DNA of 64,000 nucleotides from Gammaproteobacteria bacterium (GCA_030832095.1 JAURJT010000019.1:1-64000); one strand, 5' to 3'; shown: positions 37,451-45,850, counted from the first letter of the stretch. Notes: generated by a model not told the origin, from the sequence alone. Numbers and translations are program-made.

Positions 37451-38659
37451 ATGGACAGTATAAAAACAGGTGTCGATGCGCTATTTATTTTATTAGGCGC
37501 AATCATGATTTTGGCGATGCACGCCGGCTTTGCTTTTTTAGAGCTAGGTACTGTTCGTGAAAAAAATCAAGTCAATGCACTCGTCAAGATTTTGGTCGAC
37601 TTTTCGGTCTCGACGATCGCCTACTTCTTTATCGGCTACTCGATTGCTTACGGCACCAACTTTTTCATGGGCGCCGAAGAGCTTGCCGCGAAAAGCGGTT
37701 TTGAGCTCGTCAAGTTTTTCTTTTTACTGACCTTTGCGGCAGCGATCCCAGCGATCGTATCGGGTGGTATTGCCGAACGCGCAAAGTTCAACCCCCAATT
37801 ATTGGCCACCTTCTTGTTAGTAGGTTTTGTCTATCCCTTCTTTGAGGGCATGGTCTGGAACCCTGAACATCCCTTTGGCTTTCAAGCCTGGGTCAAGAGT
37901 GTGAGCGGTGAAGAGTTTCACGATTTCGCGGGCTCAGTGGTTGTGCACGCCGTTGGGGGCTGGATCGCCCTGCCGGCGATTTTGCTGCTAGGCGCACGCC
38001 AAGGCCGCTATCGTAAAGACGGCCGTATGTCCGCACACCCGCCCTCTAACGTGCCCTTTTTGGCCTTAGGCGCTTGGATCCTGACGGTTGGCTGGTTTGG
38101 CTTTAACGTCATGAGCGCGCAAACCATCGACAAAATTAGCGGCCTCGTCGCCATGAACTCGTTGATGGCCATGGCTGGCGGCACCTTAGCCGGTTGGTTC
38201 TTTGGCAAAAACGATGCGGGCTTTAGCTATAACGGCCCCTTAGCAGGCTTGGTGGCAGTGTGTGCCGGCTCTGATTTGATGCATCCCTTAGGGGCGCTGG
38301 TGGTCGGGTTGGTGGCGGGCGCACTGTTTGTGTTGGTCTTTACGCTCGAACAGAATCGCTGGAAAATCGACGATGTGTTGGGCGTGTGGCCGTTGCACGG
38401 TTTGTGCGGGGTTTGGGGTGGTATCGCCGCTGGTATCTTTGGGCAAAAAGCACTCGGAGGGCTTGGGGGGGTGAGCCTATCGGCTCAACTGATTGGCACT
38501 GGCCTAGGCGTTGGTGTTGCCCTGATCGGTGGTTTTATTGTCTATGGCTTACTCAAAATAACAATGGGCCTACGTATGGATCCAGAAGACGAACACGCCG
38601 GCGCTGACCTGAGCATTCACCACGTGTCATCCACGCCTGAGTCTGAAAGTTCTTGGTGA
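37451..38659 (+). CDS. amtB: Ammonium transporter AmtB
   Basis: A 402-residue Amt/Rh channel with eleven predicted helices and no signal peptide. The twin pore histidines are at about H166 (GSVVVHAVGG) and H316 (WPLHGLCGVWGG), and the entry-site aromatic/Ser region is kept. It conducts ammonium at low supply. The PII gene glnK, usually directly upstream of amtB, is absent; an IS remnant and a terminator occupy the upstream side instead. The C-terminal tail (MDPEDEHAGADLSIHH) is the part that normally meets PII. Confidence 0.93.
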   Translation: MDSIKTGVDALFILLGAIMILAMHAGFAFLELGTVREKNQVNALVKILVDFSVSTIAYFFIGYSIAYGTNFFMGAEELAAKSGFELVKFFFLLTFAAAIPAIVSGGIAERAKFNPQLLATFLLVGFVYPFFEGMVWNPEHPFGFQAWVKSVSGEEFHDFAGSVVVHAVGGWIALPAILLLGARQGRYRKDGRMSAHPPSNVPFLALGAWILTVGWFGFNVMSAQTIDKISGLVAMNSLMAMAGGTLAGWFFGKNDAGFSYNGPLAGLVAVCAGSDLMHPLGALVVGLVAGALFVLVFTLEQNRWKIDDVLGVWPLHGLCGVWGGIAAGIFGQKALGGLGGVSLSAQLIGTGLGVGVALIGGFIVYGLLKITMGLRMDPEDEHAGADLSIHHVSSTPESESSW

Positions 38660-38676
38660 TATTGACATCATCTTCG

Positions 38677-38696
38677 GCCTAAAGGTCGAGGCTTTT
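38677..38696 (+). terminator. Probable intrinsic terminator after amtB
   Basis: GCCT and AGGC pair around an 8-base loop and TTTT follows directly. Weak stem, but position 18 bases after the stop is right. Confidence 0.4.
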
Positions 38697-38758
38697 CGCG
38701 CCATCCAGTAATATCGAAGCTCAATAGTGTTTGAGCTTCTGCCGAGGGTTGTTTCGCC

Positions 38759-39418
38759 ATGAAAAAAACGGTCAAGATTGATTATGTGTCAGATATTGCC
38801 TGCCCCTGGTGTGCAGTCGGCTTGGGCGCAATTGAACAGGCGCTTAAAAATATTAACGGCGAGTTCGACGTCGCGATTCATTTTCAGCCGTTTGAACTCA
38901 ACCCGCATATGCCTGAAGGTGGTCAGGATGTTTTCGAACATTTGACTGAAAAATATGGTATGCCCGAATCACAAGTTCGGATCAATCAAAAGAATATTCG
39001 CGACCGCGCAGCGGCAGTGGGTTTTGACTTTCACCCCGAGGGTCGCAAGCACGTCTACAACACGTTTAATGCGCACCGTTTATTACATTGGGCCGAGGTT
39101 GAGCTTGACTTGCAAGCCCAATATCGCCTCAAGCGCGAATTACTAGGCACCTATTTCACCTTAGCGGTGAGCCTAGATGATCACAATAATTTGATCGATG
39201 CCGTCAAACGCGCAGGCCTAGACACTGTTCGCGCGCAAGACGTGTTAAGCCAAAACTTATTCAACGCCGAAGTGCGTGCCCGCCAGCAAAAATACACGGG
39301 CTTAGGGATCAGCTCGGTGCCTTCGGTGATCATCAATGATCAATACCTGTTGCAAGGCGCACAACCTGCCGAGGCCTTTGAACAAGCACTGCGTCAAGTC
39401 GCCGCGCAGACGGCTTAG
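38759..39418 (+). CDS. DsbA-family oxidoreductase (FrnE-like)
   Basis: A 219-residue cytoplasmic thioredoxin-fold protein with an inserted helical domain. The active-site CPWC is at residues 15-18 in SDIACPWCAVG, and the cis-Pro loop is GISSVPSVIIND. No signal peptide, as in the FrnE branch, which acts as a cytosolic disulphide isomerase or glutathione-linked isomerase. It stands alone between amtB and the convergent argE. Confidence 0.88.
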   Translation: MKKTVKIDYVSDIACPWCAVGLGAIEQALKNINGEFDVAIHFQPFELNPHMPEGGQDVFEHLTEKYGMPESQVRINQKNIRDRAAAVGFDFHPEGRKHVYNTFNAHRLLHWAEVELDLQAQYRLKRELLGTYFTLAVSLDDHNNLIDAVKRAGLDTVRAQDVLSQNLFNAEVRARQQKYTGLGISSVPSVIINDQYLLQGAQPAEAFEQALRQVAAQTA

Positions 39419-39443
39419 TGGCTGTTACATACTGAGCCTCGCT

Positions 39444-39485
39444 CCAGACGCCATGTACAAAGAGATCAAGACGAACGGCGTCTGG
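39444..39485. terminator. Bidirectional stem-loop between convergent genes
   Basis: A perfect 9-bp inverted repeat (CCAGACGCC/GGCGTCTGG) separated by 24 bases lies between the DsbA-family gene and argE, ending three bases before the argE stop. No long T-run, so a Rho-type or 3'-protecting role is possible. Confidence 0.5.
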
Positions 39486-39488
39486 GTC

Positions 39489-40670
39489 TTACGCTAGCAA
39501 GACCTCTTCGGTCATGCGTTCGCGTAAGCGATCCATAAACCCTAGGCATTCTTCTAGCTGACTAATTTCGATAAATTCATTGGGTTTGTGCGCCACGGCA
39601 ATGTCGCCTGGGCCGATCACCACGCACGGGATCCCTGCATGGTTTAGCCAACCTGCATCCGTGGCAAACGATACGCGGCCCAACAGATTATTACGCGCCA
39701 ATGCTTTACCCAGGTACGAGATCGGGGCTTCGTGATCGGTCGACAGAGGCGCTGAATTCGAAAGCGTTTCAAACTCAATATCTGCCTGAGCAGAAATTTT
39801 GCGCATCTCCGTTTTCAATACTTCAGCGTAATCTTGCACTTGCTTGATCAGTTCGTCAGGATTACCTTGTGGCAAGGTGCGGCAATCAAAAATAAATTCG
39901 CAATCTTTTGCCACAATATTTGGTGCAGTGCCACCTTTGATGACGCCAGTTTGCATGGTGCTGTGTGGCGTTTGAAACAAGGGATCAAACGGGCCATTGA
40001 CCTGCAATTGCACAGACATCGACCGAATTTTTTCAATCAAGCGCCCTGCAAATTCGATCGCGTTGACGGCCTCGGGCACCATCGAAGAATGCGCCTCTAG
40101 GCCGCGCACGCGGCAACGCGTCACGCGCATACCTTTGTGGCCTGTCATCACCTGCATACGCGTCGGCTCACCAACAAAACAGCCGGCAGGATGAATATTG
40201 GCAGCAGCCAAATCACGAATCAGCGTTTGCACCCCAATGCAGCCAACCTCTTCGTCATAGGTCAAGCCGATATGCAAGGGCTGCTTGAGCTCGCTGTTCA
40301 TATACGCTGGCAACATCGCTAACGACGCCGCGATAAAGCCTTTCATGTCGACCGCGCCGCGCCCATAAATACGACCATCGGCAATATGCGCTTTGAACGG
40401 ATCGGTATCCCAAGCTTGCCCGTCAACCGGCACCACGTCAGTGTGGCCACACAGCACAATACCGCGTGTTTTTTGCTCACCCAAGGTCGCAAACAAATTT
40501 GCCTTACGCTTTTCGGCATCGTAAGACAGGCGGGTGGCAAGACCTAGGCCCTTTAAATGATCTCGCACAAACTCAATCAGCCCTAAGTTTGATTCGCGAC
40601 TGGTGGTGTCAAACGCCACGAGGGTTTTGATCAATTCAATCGTGTTTGCAAGTGTGGTTGAGGTCGTCAT
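39489..40670 (-). CDS. argE: Acetylornithine deacetylase
   Basis: A 393-residue M20-family zinc hydrolase. Metal ligands are visible in LCGHTDVVPVDG and GRGAVDMKGF (bridging Asp), EEVGCIGVQ (catalytic Glu), CFVGEPT, and the late His in VAHKPNEFIEI. The sequence matches ArgE, which removes the acetyl group from N-acetylornithine in arginine synthesis, more closely than DapE. No other arg gene is adjacent. Confidence 0.85.
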   Translation of the reverse strand: MTTSTTLANTIELIKTLVAFDTTSRESNLGLIEFVRDHLKGLGLATRLSYDAEKRKANLFATLGEQKTRGIVLCGHTDVVPVDGQAWDTDPFKAHIADGRIYGRGAVDMKGFIAASLAMLPAYMNSELKQPLHIGLTYDEEVGCIGVQTLIRDLAAANIHPAGCFVGEPTRMQVMTGHKGMRVTRCRVRGLEAHSSMVPEAVNAIEFAGRLIEKIRSMSVQLQVNGPFDPLFQTPHSTMQTGVIKGGTAPNIVAKDCEFIFDCRTLPQGNPDELIKQVQDYAEVLKTEMRKISAQADIEFETLSNSAPLSTDHEAPISYLGKALARNNLLGRVSFATDAGWLNHAGIPCVVIGPGDIAVAHKPNEFIEISQLEECLGFMDRLRERMTEEVLLA

Positions 40671-40880
40671 GGGTTGCTCGGGATTTGGAGGTAAAAGGAT
40701 AGAAAAGCTCTGAGGCCACTGGCGCGTTGACCGTATAGGCTGCGTTGTCGAATCTCTGTAGACTCAAGCCGCGCCCCTGTGTATTGTGCAATGATTCTAG
40801 CTGAATTAAGCTCGCGTTAAGCTGGCTCTTTAGAATATCCCTACAAACACGCTTTTAGACCTAAAAACGGAGATATCACC

Positions 40881-41654
40881 ATGGATTTAGAACTGACAAA
40901 CCGCGTCGCCATCGTAACCGGCGGCTCTCAAGGTATTGGTAAGGCGTGCGCAGCCAAGCTCGCTCAAGAGGGCGCCACCGTGGTGATCGCTGCCCGCGGG
41001 CAAGAATTGTTAGATCAAGTCGCCGGCGAAATTCGGGCCGCGGGTGGCAAAATTATGGCCATTGCGGCCGATGTCAGCAAAGAGGCCGATTGCGCCCGAC
41101 TGATTCAAGAAACCCTGAAGGCCTATGGCCGCATCGACATCCTGATCAACAATGCCGGCACTTCGGCAACTGGTGAATTTGAATCGGTGACCGATCAAGC
41201 CTGGCAGTCTGACTTTGATTTGAAACTGTTTGCCGCGATTCGTTTGTCGCGCTTAGCGATCCCCGAAATGCGCAAAAACAAATGGGGCCGCATTATTAAC
41301 GTCACCAACATTGGTGCCAAACAGCCAAAAGCCAAATCGATGCCAACTACGGTTACCCGTGCGGCGGGCTTGGCCATGACAAAAGCGTTGTCGAAAGAAT
41401 TTGCGGCAGACAACATTTTGGTCAACAGCGTTTGTATCGGTTTGATTCGTGCCGGTCAGCACGAGCGTAAAGCGGCTAAGGCCGGTATCCCGGTTGAGCA
41501 GTTGTATGAAGCGCAGGGCAAAGAAGTGCCCTTGGGTCGTGTCGGCCGTGCTGAAGAAGTTGCCAATGTCGTGGCCTTCTTTTCGTCTGAAGCCTCAAGC
41601 TATGTCACGGGTAGCAGTGTGAACCTTGATGGCGGTACTTCGGCAGTGATGTAA
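40881..41654 (+). CDS. SDR-family protein with Thr/Arg replacing catalytic Tyr/Lys
   Basis: A 257-residue short-chain dehydrogenase-like protein with the cofactor loop GGSQGIG and the NNAG strand intact. Where Tyr-x-x-x-Lys is expected it reads TTVTR (MPTTVTRAAGLAMTK), so Tyr is Thr and Lys is Arg. It resembles the SDR at 16443-17228 in overall sequence, so the window holds two such unusual members. It precedes a Bug protein, a hydrolase and a dehalogenase on the same strand. A GGAG-like site precedes the ATG. Confidence 0.85.
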   Translation: MDLELTNRVAIVTGGSQGIGKACAAKLAQEGATVVIAARGQELLDQVAGEIRAAGGKIMAIAADVSKEADCARLIQETLKAYGRIDILINNAGTSATGEFESVTDQAWQSDFDLKLFAAIRLSRLAIPEMRKNKWGRIINVTNIGAKQPKAKSMPTTVTRAAGLAMTKALSKEFAADNILVNSVCIGLIRAGQHERKAAKAGIPVEQLYEAQGKEVPLGRVGRAEEVANVVAFFSSEASSYVTGSSVNLDGGTSAVM

Positions 41655-41749
41655 TGTTTGTTTGAGGCTTGCTCACGCGGTGAACTTAACTTAAAGTCGA
41701 GTTCATCGCGACTTCACTTCAAGTAGTAGTGACACCCGAATCCACTGCT

Positions 41750-41801
41750 TGACGATTTGCCCGCCTTTTTGTGCGGGTGGCTTAGCGCTTTCAAATCGTC
41801 A
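41750..41801 (+). terminator. Nested stem-loop between SDR and Bug genes
   Basis: A perfect 10-bp outer stem (TGACGATTTG/CAAATCGTCA) encloses a GC-rich inner hairpin (CCCGC/GCGGG, 41760-41777) whose loop contains TTTTT. It lies about 100 bases after the SDR stop and 36 bases before the next ATG, so it could terminate upstream transcription or act in the leader of the Bug gene. Confidence 0.45.
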
Positions 41802-41836
41802 GGTATAACCACACAACAAAAATCTCGGAGAGTCTC

Positions 41837-42820
41837 ATGCGTTTTTTTTCTAACACCACCCGTGCCATCCTCGCTGGAGCCGCATTAGCGACGAGTCTGA
41901 TGAGCACGGCTTCTGCACAAGCCGATTACCCGAATCGCCCCGTCTCTGTGGTTGTTCCGCAAGCCACCGGTGGCGCGAATGACACGATTGCGCGCATCGT
42001 CGCTGCCAAACTCAGCGAGGTGCTCGGCCAACAGTTTGTTGTAGAAAACCGCCCCGGCGCAGGTGGCAATATCGGTACTGCGGCAACAGCCAAAGCCAAG
42101 CCTGATGGCTACACTCTTTTGCTCACGACAAACAGCACACAAGTGATCAACCCTTGGCTCTACAAGACTACGGGCTTTGATCCACTCAAAGACTTCACTC
42201 CTGTTGGTTTGGTTGCTAGTGCCGGTTATGTGCTCGTGGTCAACTCGGCCTTCCCGGCCAACAATGTGGCAGAGCTCATCGCACAAGCGAAAGCCAATCC
42301 CGGAAAAATCAACTACGCCTCCGCAGGCAATGGCACGCTCAATCATCTGATTGTTGAGATGTTCAAGCAAAAAGTCGGCATTGATATGCTGCACGTACCG
42401 TACAAAGGTGCTGCTGCGGCCGCTACAGACGTAGCCGGCGGTCAGGTTCCGGTTTCTGTTCAAAGCGCGCCCTCCTCGCTGTCTTTACTCGCCTCTGGCA
42501 AGATCAAAGCCTTAGCAGTGACGAACGAAAAACGTATCGCGGCCTTACCCAATACGCCCTCGATTAGCGAAACCATTCCCGGCTTTGGTTCAACACCGTG
42601 GTACGGCATTTTGGCGCCGGCTGGCACACCAGCAGCCATCGTTGACAAACTCAATGCTGCGATCAAAACCGCCTTGGCAGATAAGGATGTTCAAGACAAG
42701 CTGATCAAGCAAGGCTGCGAAGCCTTACAAAACACGCCCCAACAATTCGCCGCACTGCTCAAGGATGACCTTGCGACTTGGGAAAAAATCGTTAAAGATT
42801 CTGGCGCACGAGTGGATTAA
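41837..42820 (+). CDS. Bug-type tripartite tricarboxylate transporter substrate-binding protein
   Basis: A 327-residue periplasmic binding protein. The signal peptide ends STASAQ (about residue 28), followed by the family's YPNRPVSVVVPQATGGANDT. Other family marks are VENRPGAGGNIGT, HVPYKGAAAAATDV and PWYGILAPAGTP. Such proteins bind carboxylates; the TctAB membrane subunits are not nearby, as is usual for the many orphan Bug proteins of Alcaligenaceae. An RBS CGGAGAG precedes the ATG. It is followed by a hairpin and a hydrolase. Confidence 0.92.
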   Translation: MRFFSNTTRAILAGAALATSLMSTASAQADYPNRPVSVVVPQATGGANDTIARIVAAKLSEVLGQQFVVENRPGAGGNIGTAATAKAKPDGYTLLLTTNSTQVINPWLYKTTGFDPLKDFTPVGLVASAGYVLVVNSAFPANNVAELIAQAKANPGKINYASAGNGTLNHLIVEMFKQKVGIDMLHVPYKGAAAAATDVAGGQVPVSVQSAPSSLSLLASGKIKALAVTNEKRIAALPNTPSISETIPGFGSTPWYGILAPAGTPAAIVDKLNAAIKTALADKDVQDKLIKQGCEALQNTPQQFAALLKDDLATWEKIVKDSGARVD

Positions 42821-42836
42821 GTGACGTCCTGTCATC

Positions 42837-42864
42837 AGAGGCTTCTCTCGTTTGGGAAGCCTCT
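42837..42864 (+). terminator. 9-bp hairpin after the Bug gene
   Basis: A perfect 9-bp inverted repeat (AGAGGCTTC/GAAGCCTCT) with a 10-base loop directly after the Bug stop and before the next ribosome-binding site. No T-run follows, so it probably only attenuates or stabilises the abundant binding-protein transcript. Confidence 0.5.
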
Positions 42865-42895
42865 GCAGTACGACCAGAGTCTTAAGGACAACCTC

Positions 42896-43771
42896 ATGAG
42901 AAAAGACATTAAGTTTTTTGCTGGCGGCTGCGAGCTAGACGGCTGGCTCTACATGCCCGACTCTGGTGCGGCACCTTACCCAACCATCGTCATGAGCCAC
43001 GGCTTTGGTGCGATCAAAGAGATGGCACTCGACAAGTTTGCTGAGGTGTTCTGCGCAGCAGGTTTTGCTTGCCTGGTGTACGACCATCGCAACACAGGCA
43101 AAAGTGCAGGCGAACCGCGTGGTGAGCTCGACCCAGCGCAACAGATCTCAGATATGCGCGACGCAATTACCTACGCCATCATGCAACCTGAAGTCGACGC
43201 CGATCGTATTGGCTTGTGGGGTACAAGCTATTCAGGTGGGCATGTGTTGGTGGTGGCCGCAACCGATCGCCGCGTCAAGTGTGTGGTCTCGCAAGTGCCA
43301 ACCATCAGCGGTTATAAAAATACCTTGCGCTCGATTCCGACTGATAAGTTCGACGCGTTTTTAGCTGAGCTCAATGAAGACCGACTCAATCGCGCAAAGG
43401 GTCTGCCACCCAAGATGGTACCGATTTCAACCGAAGGTTCTGAAAGCTATGCGTGGAGTATTGTTGCTGGCAAAGGCACCAGCTACGTCAACGCAGTCAC
43501 GCTGCGTACGCGCGATTTGCGTATGGCCTACGAGCCGGGCCTCTTTTTGCCACGTATCTCGCCTACCCCCTTGTTGATGGTATTGGGCACCAACGACACT
43601 CGCTGCCCAACTGACGATCAGTTAGCGGCCTACTCAACCGCACACGAACCTAAAAAATTGCATCTCTTCAAGGGCGGCCATTACGAGCCTTATGGGATTC
43701 GTCTGGCAGAAACTGCTGGCGCAGCATGTGACTGGTTTACTGAACACCTTGTGACGAAGTGGGGTCAGTAA
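42896..43771 (+). CDS. Alpha/beta hydrolase (dienelactone hydrolase/X-Pro dipeptidyl-peptidase-like)
   Basis: A 291-residue protein from the ATG at 42896, which has an AAGGAC ribosome-binding site; the frame is open upstream to a GTG at 42821 but that part contains the hairpin. The nucleophile Ser is in LWGTSYSGGH, the acid is in LGTNDTRCP and the His in KGGHYEPYG. No signal peptide. It follows a Bug gene and precedes a haloacid dehalogenase, suggesting intracellular ester or lactone cleavage. Confidence 0.82.
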   Translation: MRKDIKFFAGGCELDGWLYMPDSGAAPYPTIVMSHGFGAIKEMALDKFAEVFCAAGFACLVYDHRNTGKSAGEPRGELDPAQQISDMRDAITYAIMQPEVDADRIGLWGTSYSGGHVLVVAATDRRVKCVVSQVPTISGYKNTLRSIPTDKFDAFLAELNEDRLNRAKGLPPKMVPISTEGSESYAWSIVAGKGTSYVNAVTLRTRDLRMAYEPGLFLPRISPTPLLMVLGTNDTRCPTDDQLAAYSTAHEPKKLHLFKGGHYEPYGIRLAETAGAACDWFTEHLVTKWGQ

Positions 43772-43890
43772 GCTTAGTCTTTTTTGCGGATACAAATAAC
43801 AACCTATGTGGCCTGAAGCTGGGTACCCAGGCAACTTATCAGGTCTAATTCAACTAGCATCACACAAAACCAACATTCGGAGCAAAAAGC

Positions 43891-44610
43891 ATGTCCTCTC
43901 TTCACACTACCGTTAAAGCCATGGTGTTCGATACGTTTGGGTCGGTCGTTGACTGGCGAGGCAGTATCGTGCGTGACCTTACCCGCTGGGGCAACGAAAA
44001 TGGTTTTCAGGCTGACTGGACTGTATTCGCTGAACAATGGCGCAGTATGTATCAGCCTTCGATGGAAGCCTGCCGCAGTGGTAAGCGCGAATTCACCGTG
44101 TTGGATGTGTTGCATCGCGAATCGCTTGATGTGCTGATTGAGCAGTATGGCCTCAGCAAAATGACCGAAGCCCAACGCGAGCACGTTAACAAAGTTTGGC
44201 ATCGCTTAGATGGTTGGCCTGATTCAGTGGGCGGCTTAACGCGTTTAAAAAGCAAATACATCATTGCCCCACTTTCAAACGGCAATATTTCGTTGCTGAC
44301 GGACATCGCCAAATACACAGGTCTACCTTGGGATTTGAATTTATCGACCGAAGTGTTTCGTTGCTACAAACCACAGCCCGAGTCGTATCTTGGCGTATGC
44401 CACGCGCTGCGCTTAGATCCCTCAGAAGTGATGATGTGCGCAGCACACAATAACGATTTGCTCGCCGCTAAAAACTGCGGGCTGAAAACAGCCTTCTGGC
44501 CGCGGCCAACTGAGTATGGTCCAACGCAAACAGACAACCTCGTTGCAACCGAGGCGTGGGATGTGGTGGCGAAAGATATTCGGGACCTTGCTTCGCAGAT
44601 GGGGGTTTAG
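43891..44610 (+). CDS. Haloacid dehalogenase type II-like HAD enzyme
   Basis: A 239-residue HAD-fold protein. Motif I is VFDTFGSVVDWRG (nucleophile Asp), motif II is PLSNGN, Lys in CYKPQPESY, and motif III is MMCAAHNNDLLAAK. The wording matches L-2-haloacid dehalogenases, where a DxxGT/V motif and this AHxxDL stretch are typical. Stop overlaps the convergent Fic gene by four bases. Confidence 0.82.
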   Translation: MSSLHTTVKAMVFDTFGSVVDWRGSIVRDLTRWGNENGFQADWTVFAEQWRSMYQPSMEACRSGKREFTVLDVLHRESLDVLIEQYGLSKMTEAQREHVNKVWHRLDGWPDSVGGLTRLKSKYIIAPLSNGNISLLTDIAKYTGLPWDLNLSTEVFRCYKPQPESYLGVCHALRLDPSEVMMCAAHNNDLLAAKNCGLKTAFWPRPTEYGPTQTDNLVATEAWDVVAKDIRDLASQMGV

Positions 44611-45731
44611 ATTAGAGGCACGATTCGGTAACGCGCGCCTCGCCCCTGACCATATTGCTCAAGCAACCCCAACTGAGTCATGTCTATGAGCTCGCGATAG
44701 GCGGTGGCGCGTGACTGGCCAGTAATGTTCACATATTTAGACGTGCTCACTCCCCCTAAAAACCCCTCAGGCTGCGCCTCAAACAGCTTGCCCAAGATCT
44801 TTAATTGAGACGCAGTAAGCGTGGGGTGCAAATCTCTGAGCGTTGAAAAGTAGCGGGTCTTTTCAATTGCGGCTTTCATTTGCCTAAGCGCCGCCTGTGC
44901 AGCGCGTTCGATGCAAGCAACAAACCACTCAACCCAAGGTGTCACATCAAGTGTGTCACTTGACGTTGCGGCTTGTAGTTGCCCGTAGTATCCCGAACGA
45001 TCATTCATGATTTGTTGAGATAAGCTCCAGATACGCTGCGAACTTTGCATGTCTTGCGCAAGCGCCAACTCACTGAGCGCACGCCCCACTCGACCATTAC
45101 CATCCTCGAAGGGGTGAATCGCCTCAAACCATAGGTGTGCAAGCGCTGCGCGCACTAGGCCATCGCAACTCTTTGCGCTGTCATTAAACCAAGCAATCAA
45201 TTGCATCATCTGCGCGGGCACATCAACTGAAGCAGGCGCCTGGTAATGAACAATATCTGGTGCACCGTACTTGACTGTGACAATCTGCATGGCCTGAGTG
45301 TGCTGTCGATACGCACCTATTTGTATCTTGACGCCCGCACTGCGCCCTTCAGGAAACAACGCCGCCTGCCACGTGAACAGGTCTTCGTCGCTTAAGGGAT
45401 GTTGCCAACGTTTGATCGCAGCTTGCAACACATCAAGCGTGGCCTCGGTACGGGCATCGCGAAACACATTCGGTGCGCCGGGCAAGCCAAGCCTGCGGGC
45501 GACCGAGGCACGCACCGAGTGAACTTGCAGCACCTCGCCTTCGATTTCGGCGGTGGCGACGGCCTCAGCTGCCCAGCCCTCAAGCTCTAGTTGAGCCAGA
45601 TCGACCAACTGCAACGTACCAGCCAGACCCAGCACACGCCCCTGCGCGACCCGCGCCCGCGTCAAAGTCGGCTGCAAAGCAGTCAGATCGTATTGAAAAT
45701 GGGGCCAATTGGGCGCTTGCCAGAGATACAT
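44607..45731 (-). CDS. Fic/DOC-family protein with N-terminal DUF4172 domain and C-terminal winged helix
   Basis: A 374-residue Fic protein. The start MYLWQAPNWPHFQYD is the typical beginning of the DUF4172-Fic group, which supports ATG 45731. The inhibitory motif (Ser/Thr)-x-x-x-Glu-Gly is present as TAEIEG at residues 60-65, so this is a class II Fic restrained by its own helix. The active-site motif HPFEDGNGRVGR is complete at 206-217. The C-terminus (about 300-374) looks like a winged-helix DNA-binding domain (VSTSKYVNITGQSRATAYREL). It should transfer AMP from ATP to a protein target, and its winged helix may bind the palindromes just upstream. A TATAAT ends 7 bases before the ATG. Confidence 0.92.
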   Translation of the reverse strand: MYLWQAPNWPHFQYDLTALQPTLTRARVAQGRVLGLAGTLQLVDLAQLELEGWAAEAVATAEIEGEVLQVHSVRASVARRLGLPGAPNVFRDARTEATLDVLQAAIKRWQHPLSDEDLFTWQAALFPEGRSAGVKIQIGAYRQHTQAMQIVTVKYGAPDIVHYQAPASVDVPAQMMQLIAWFNDSAKSCDGLVRAALAHLWFEAIHPFEDGNGRVGRALSELALAQDMQSSQRIWSLSQQIMNDRSGYYGQLQAATSSDTLDVTPWVEWFVACIERAAQAALRQMKAAIEKTRYFSTLRDLHPTLTASQLKILGKLFEAQPEGFLGGVSTSKYVNITGQSRATAYRELIDMTQLGLLEQYGQGRGARYRIVPLI

Positions 45732-45738
45732 AAAGCGT

Positions 45739-45744
45739 ATTATA
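45739..45744 (-). promoter_or_regulatory. -10 box of a probably leaderless fic promoter
   Basis: On the minus strand a perfect TATAAT is followed by 7 bases and the fic ATG, so transcription would start at or next to the A of the start codon. No ribosome-binding site is present. The likely -35 region falls inside the first palindrome. Confidence 0.55.
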
Positions 45745-45752
45745 TATTTAAT

Positions 45753-45836
45753 CGCTTCAAAGTTGAAGCGTAAATGTAAGAATATCGCCTCACTGATGAA
45801 GCGTAAAAATTCTAATGTCGCCTCAAAGCTGAGGTG
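45753..45836 (-). promoter_or_regulatory. Three 18-bp palindromes at exact 33-bp spacing upstream of fic
   Basis: Palindromes lie at 45753-45770 (CGCTTCA-4-TGAAGCG, perfect 7-bp arms), 45786-45803 (CGCCTCA-4-TGAAGCG, one mismatch) and 45819-45836 (CGCCTCA-4-TGAGGTG). The start-to-start distance is 33 bp both times, about three DNA turns, so a bound protein would sit on the same face. The first palindrome overlaps the presumed -35/spacer of the fic promoter. This looks like an operator array, perhaps for the winged-helix part of Fic itself. Confidence 0.75.
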
Positions 45837-45850
45837 AAAATTGCATATGC

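Noticed and set aside
44607..45731. Fic as the toxin of a toxin-antitoxin pair
   Set aside because: The inhibitory motif is inside the same protein (TAEIEG), and no small antitoxin gene lies beside it.
45753..45836. A short CRISPR array upstream of fic
   Set aside because: Only three copies, each internally palindromic, the spacers are AT-rich and short, and no cas genes are near; an operator array explains it better.
45729..45850. N-terminal extension of Fic through the 33-bp repeats
   Set aside because: The frame is open upstream for about 40 codons, but it contains no ATG, GTG or TTG, and the ATG at 45731 gives the usual family N-terminus.
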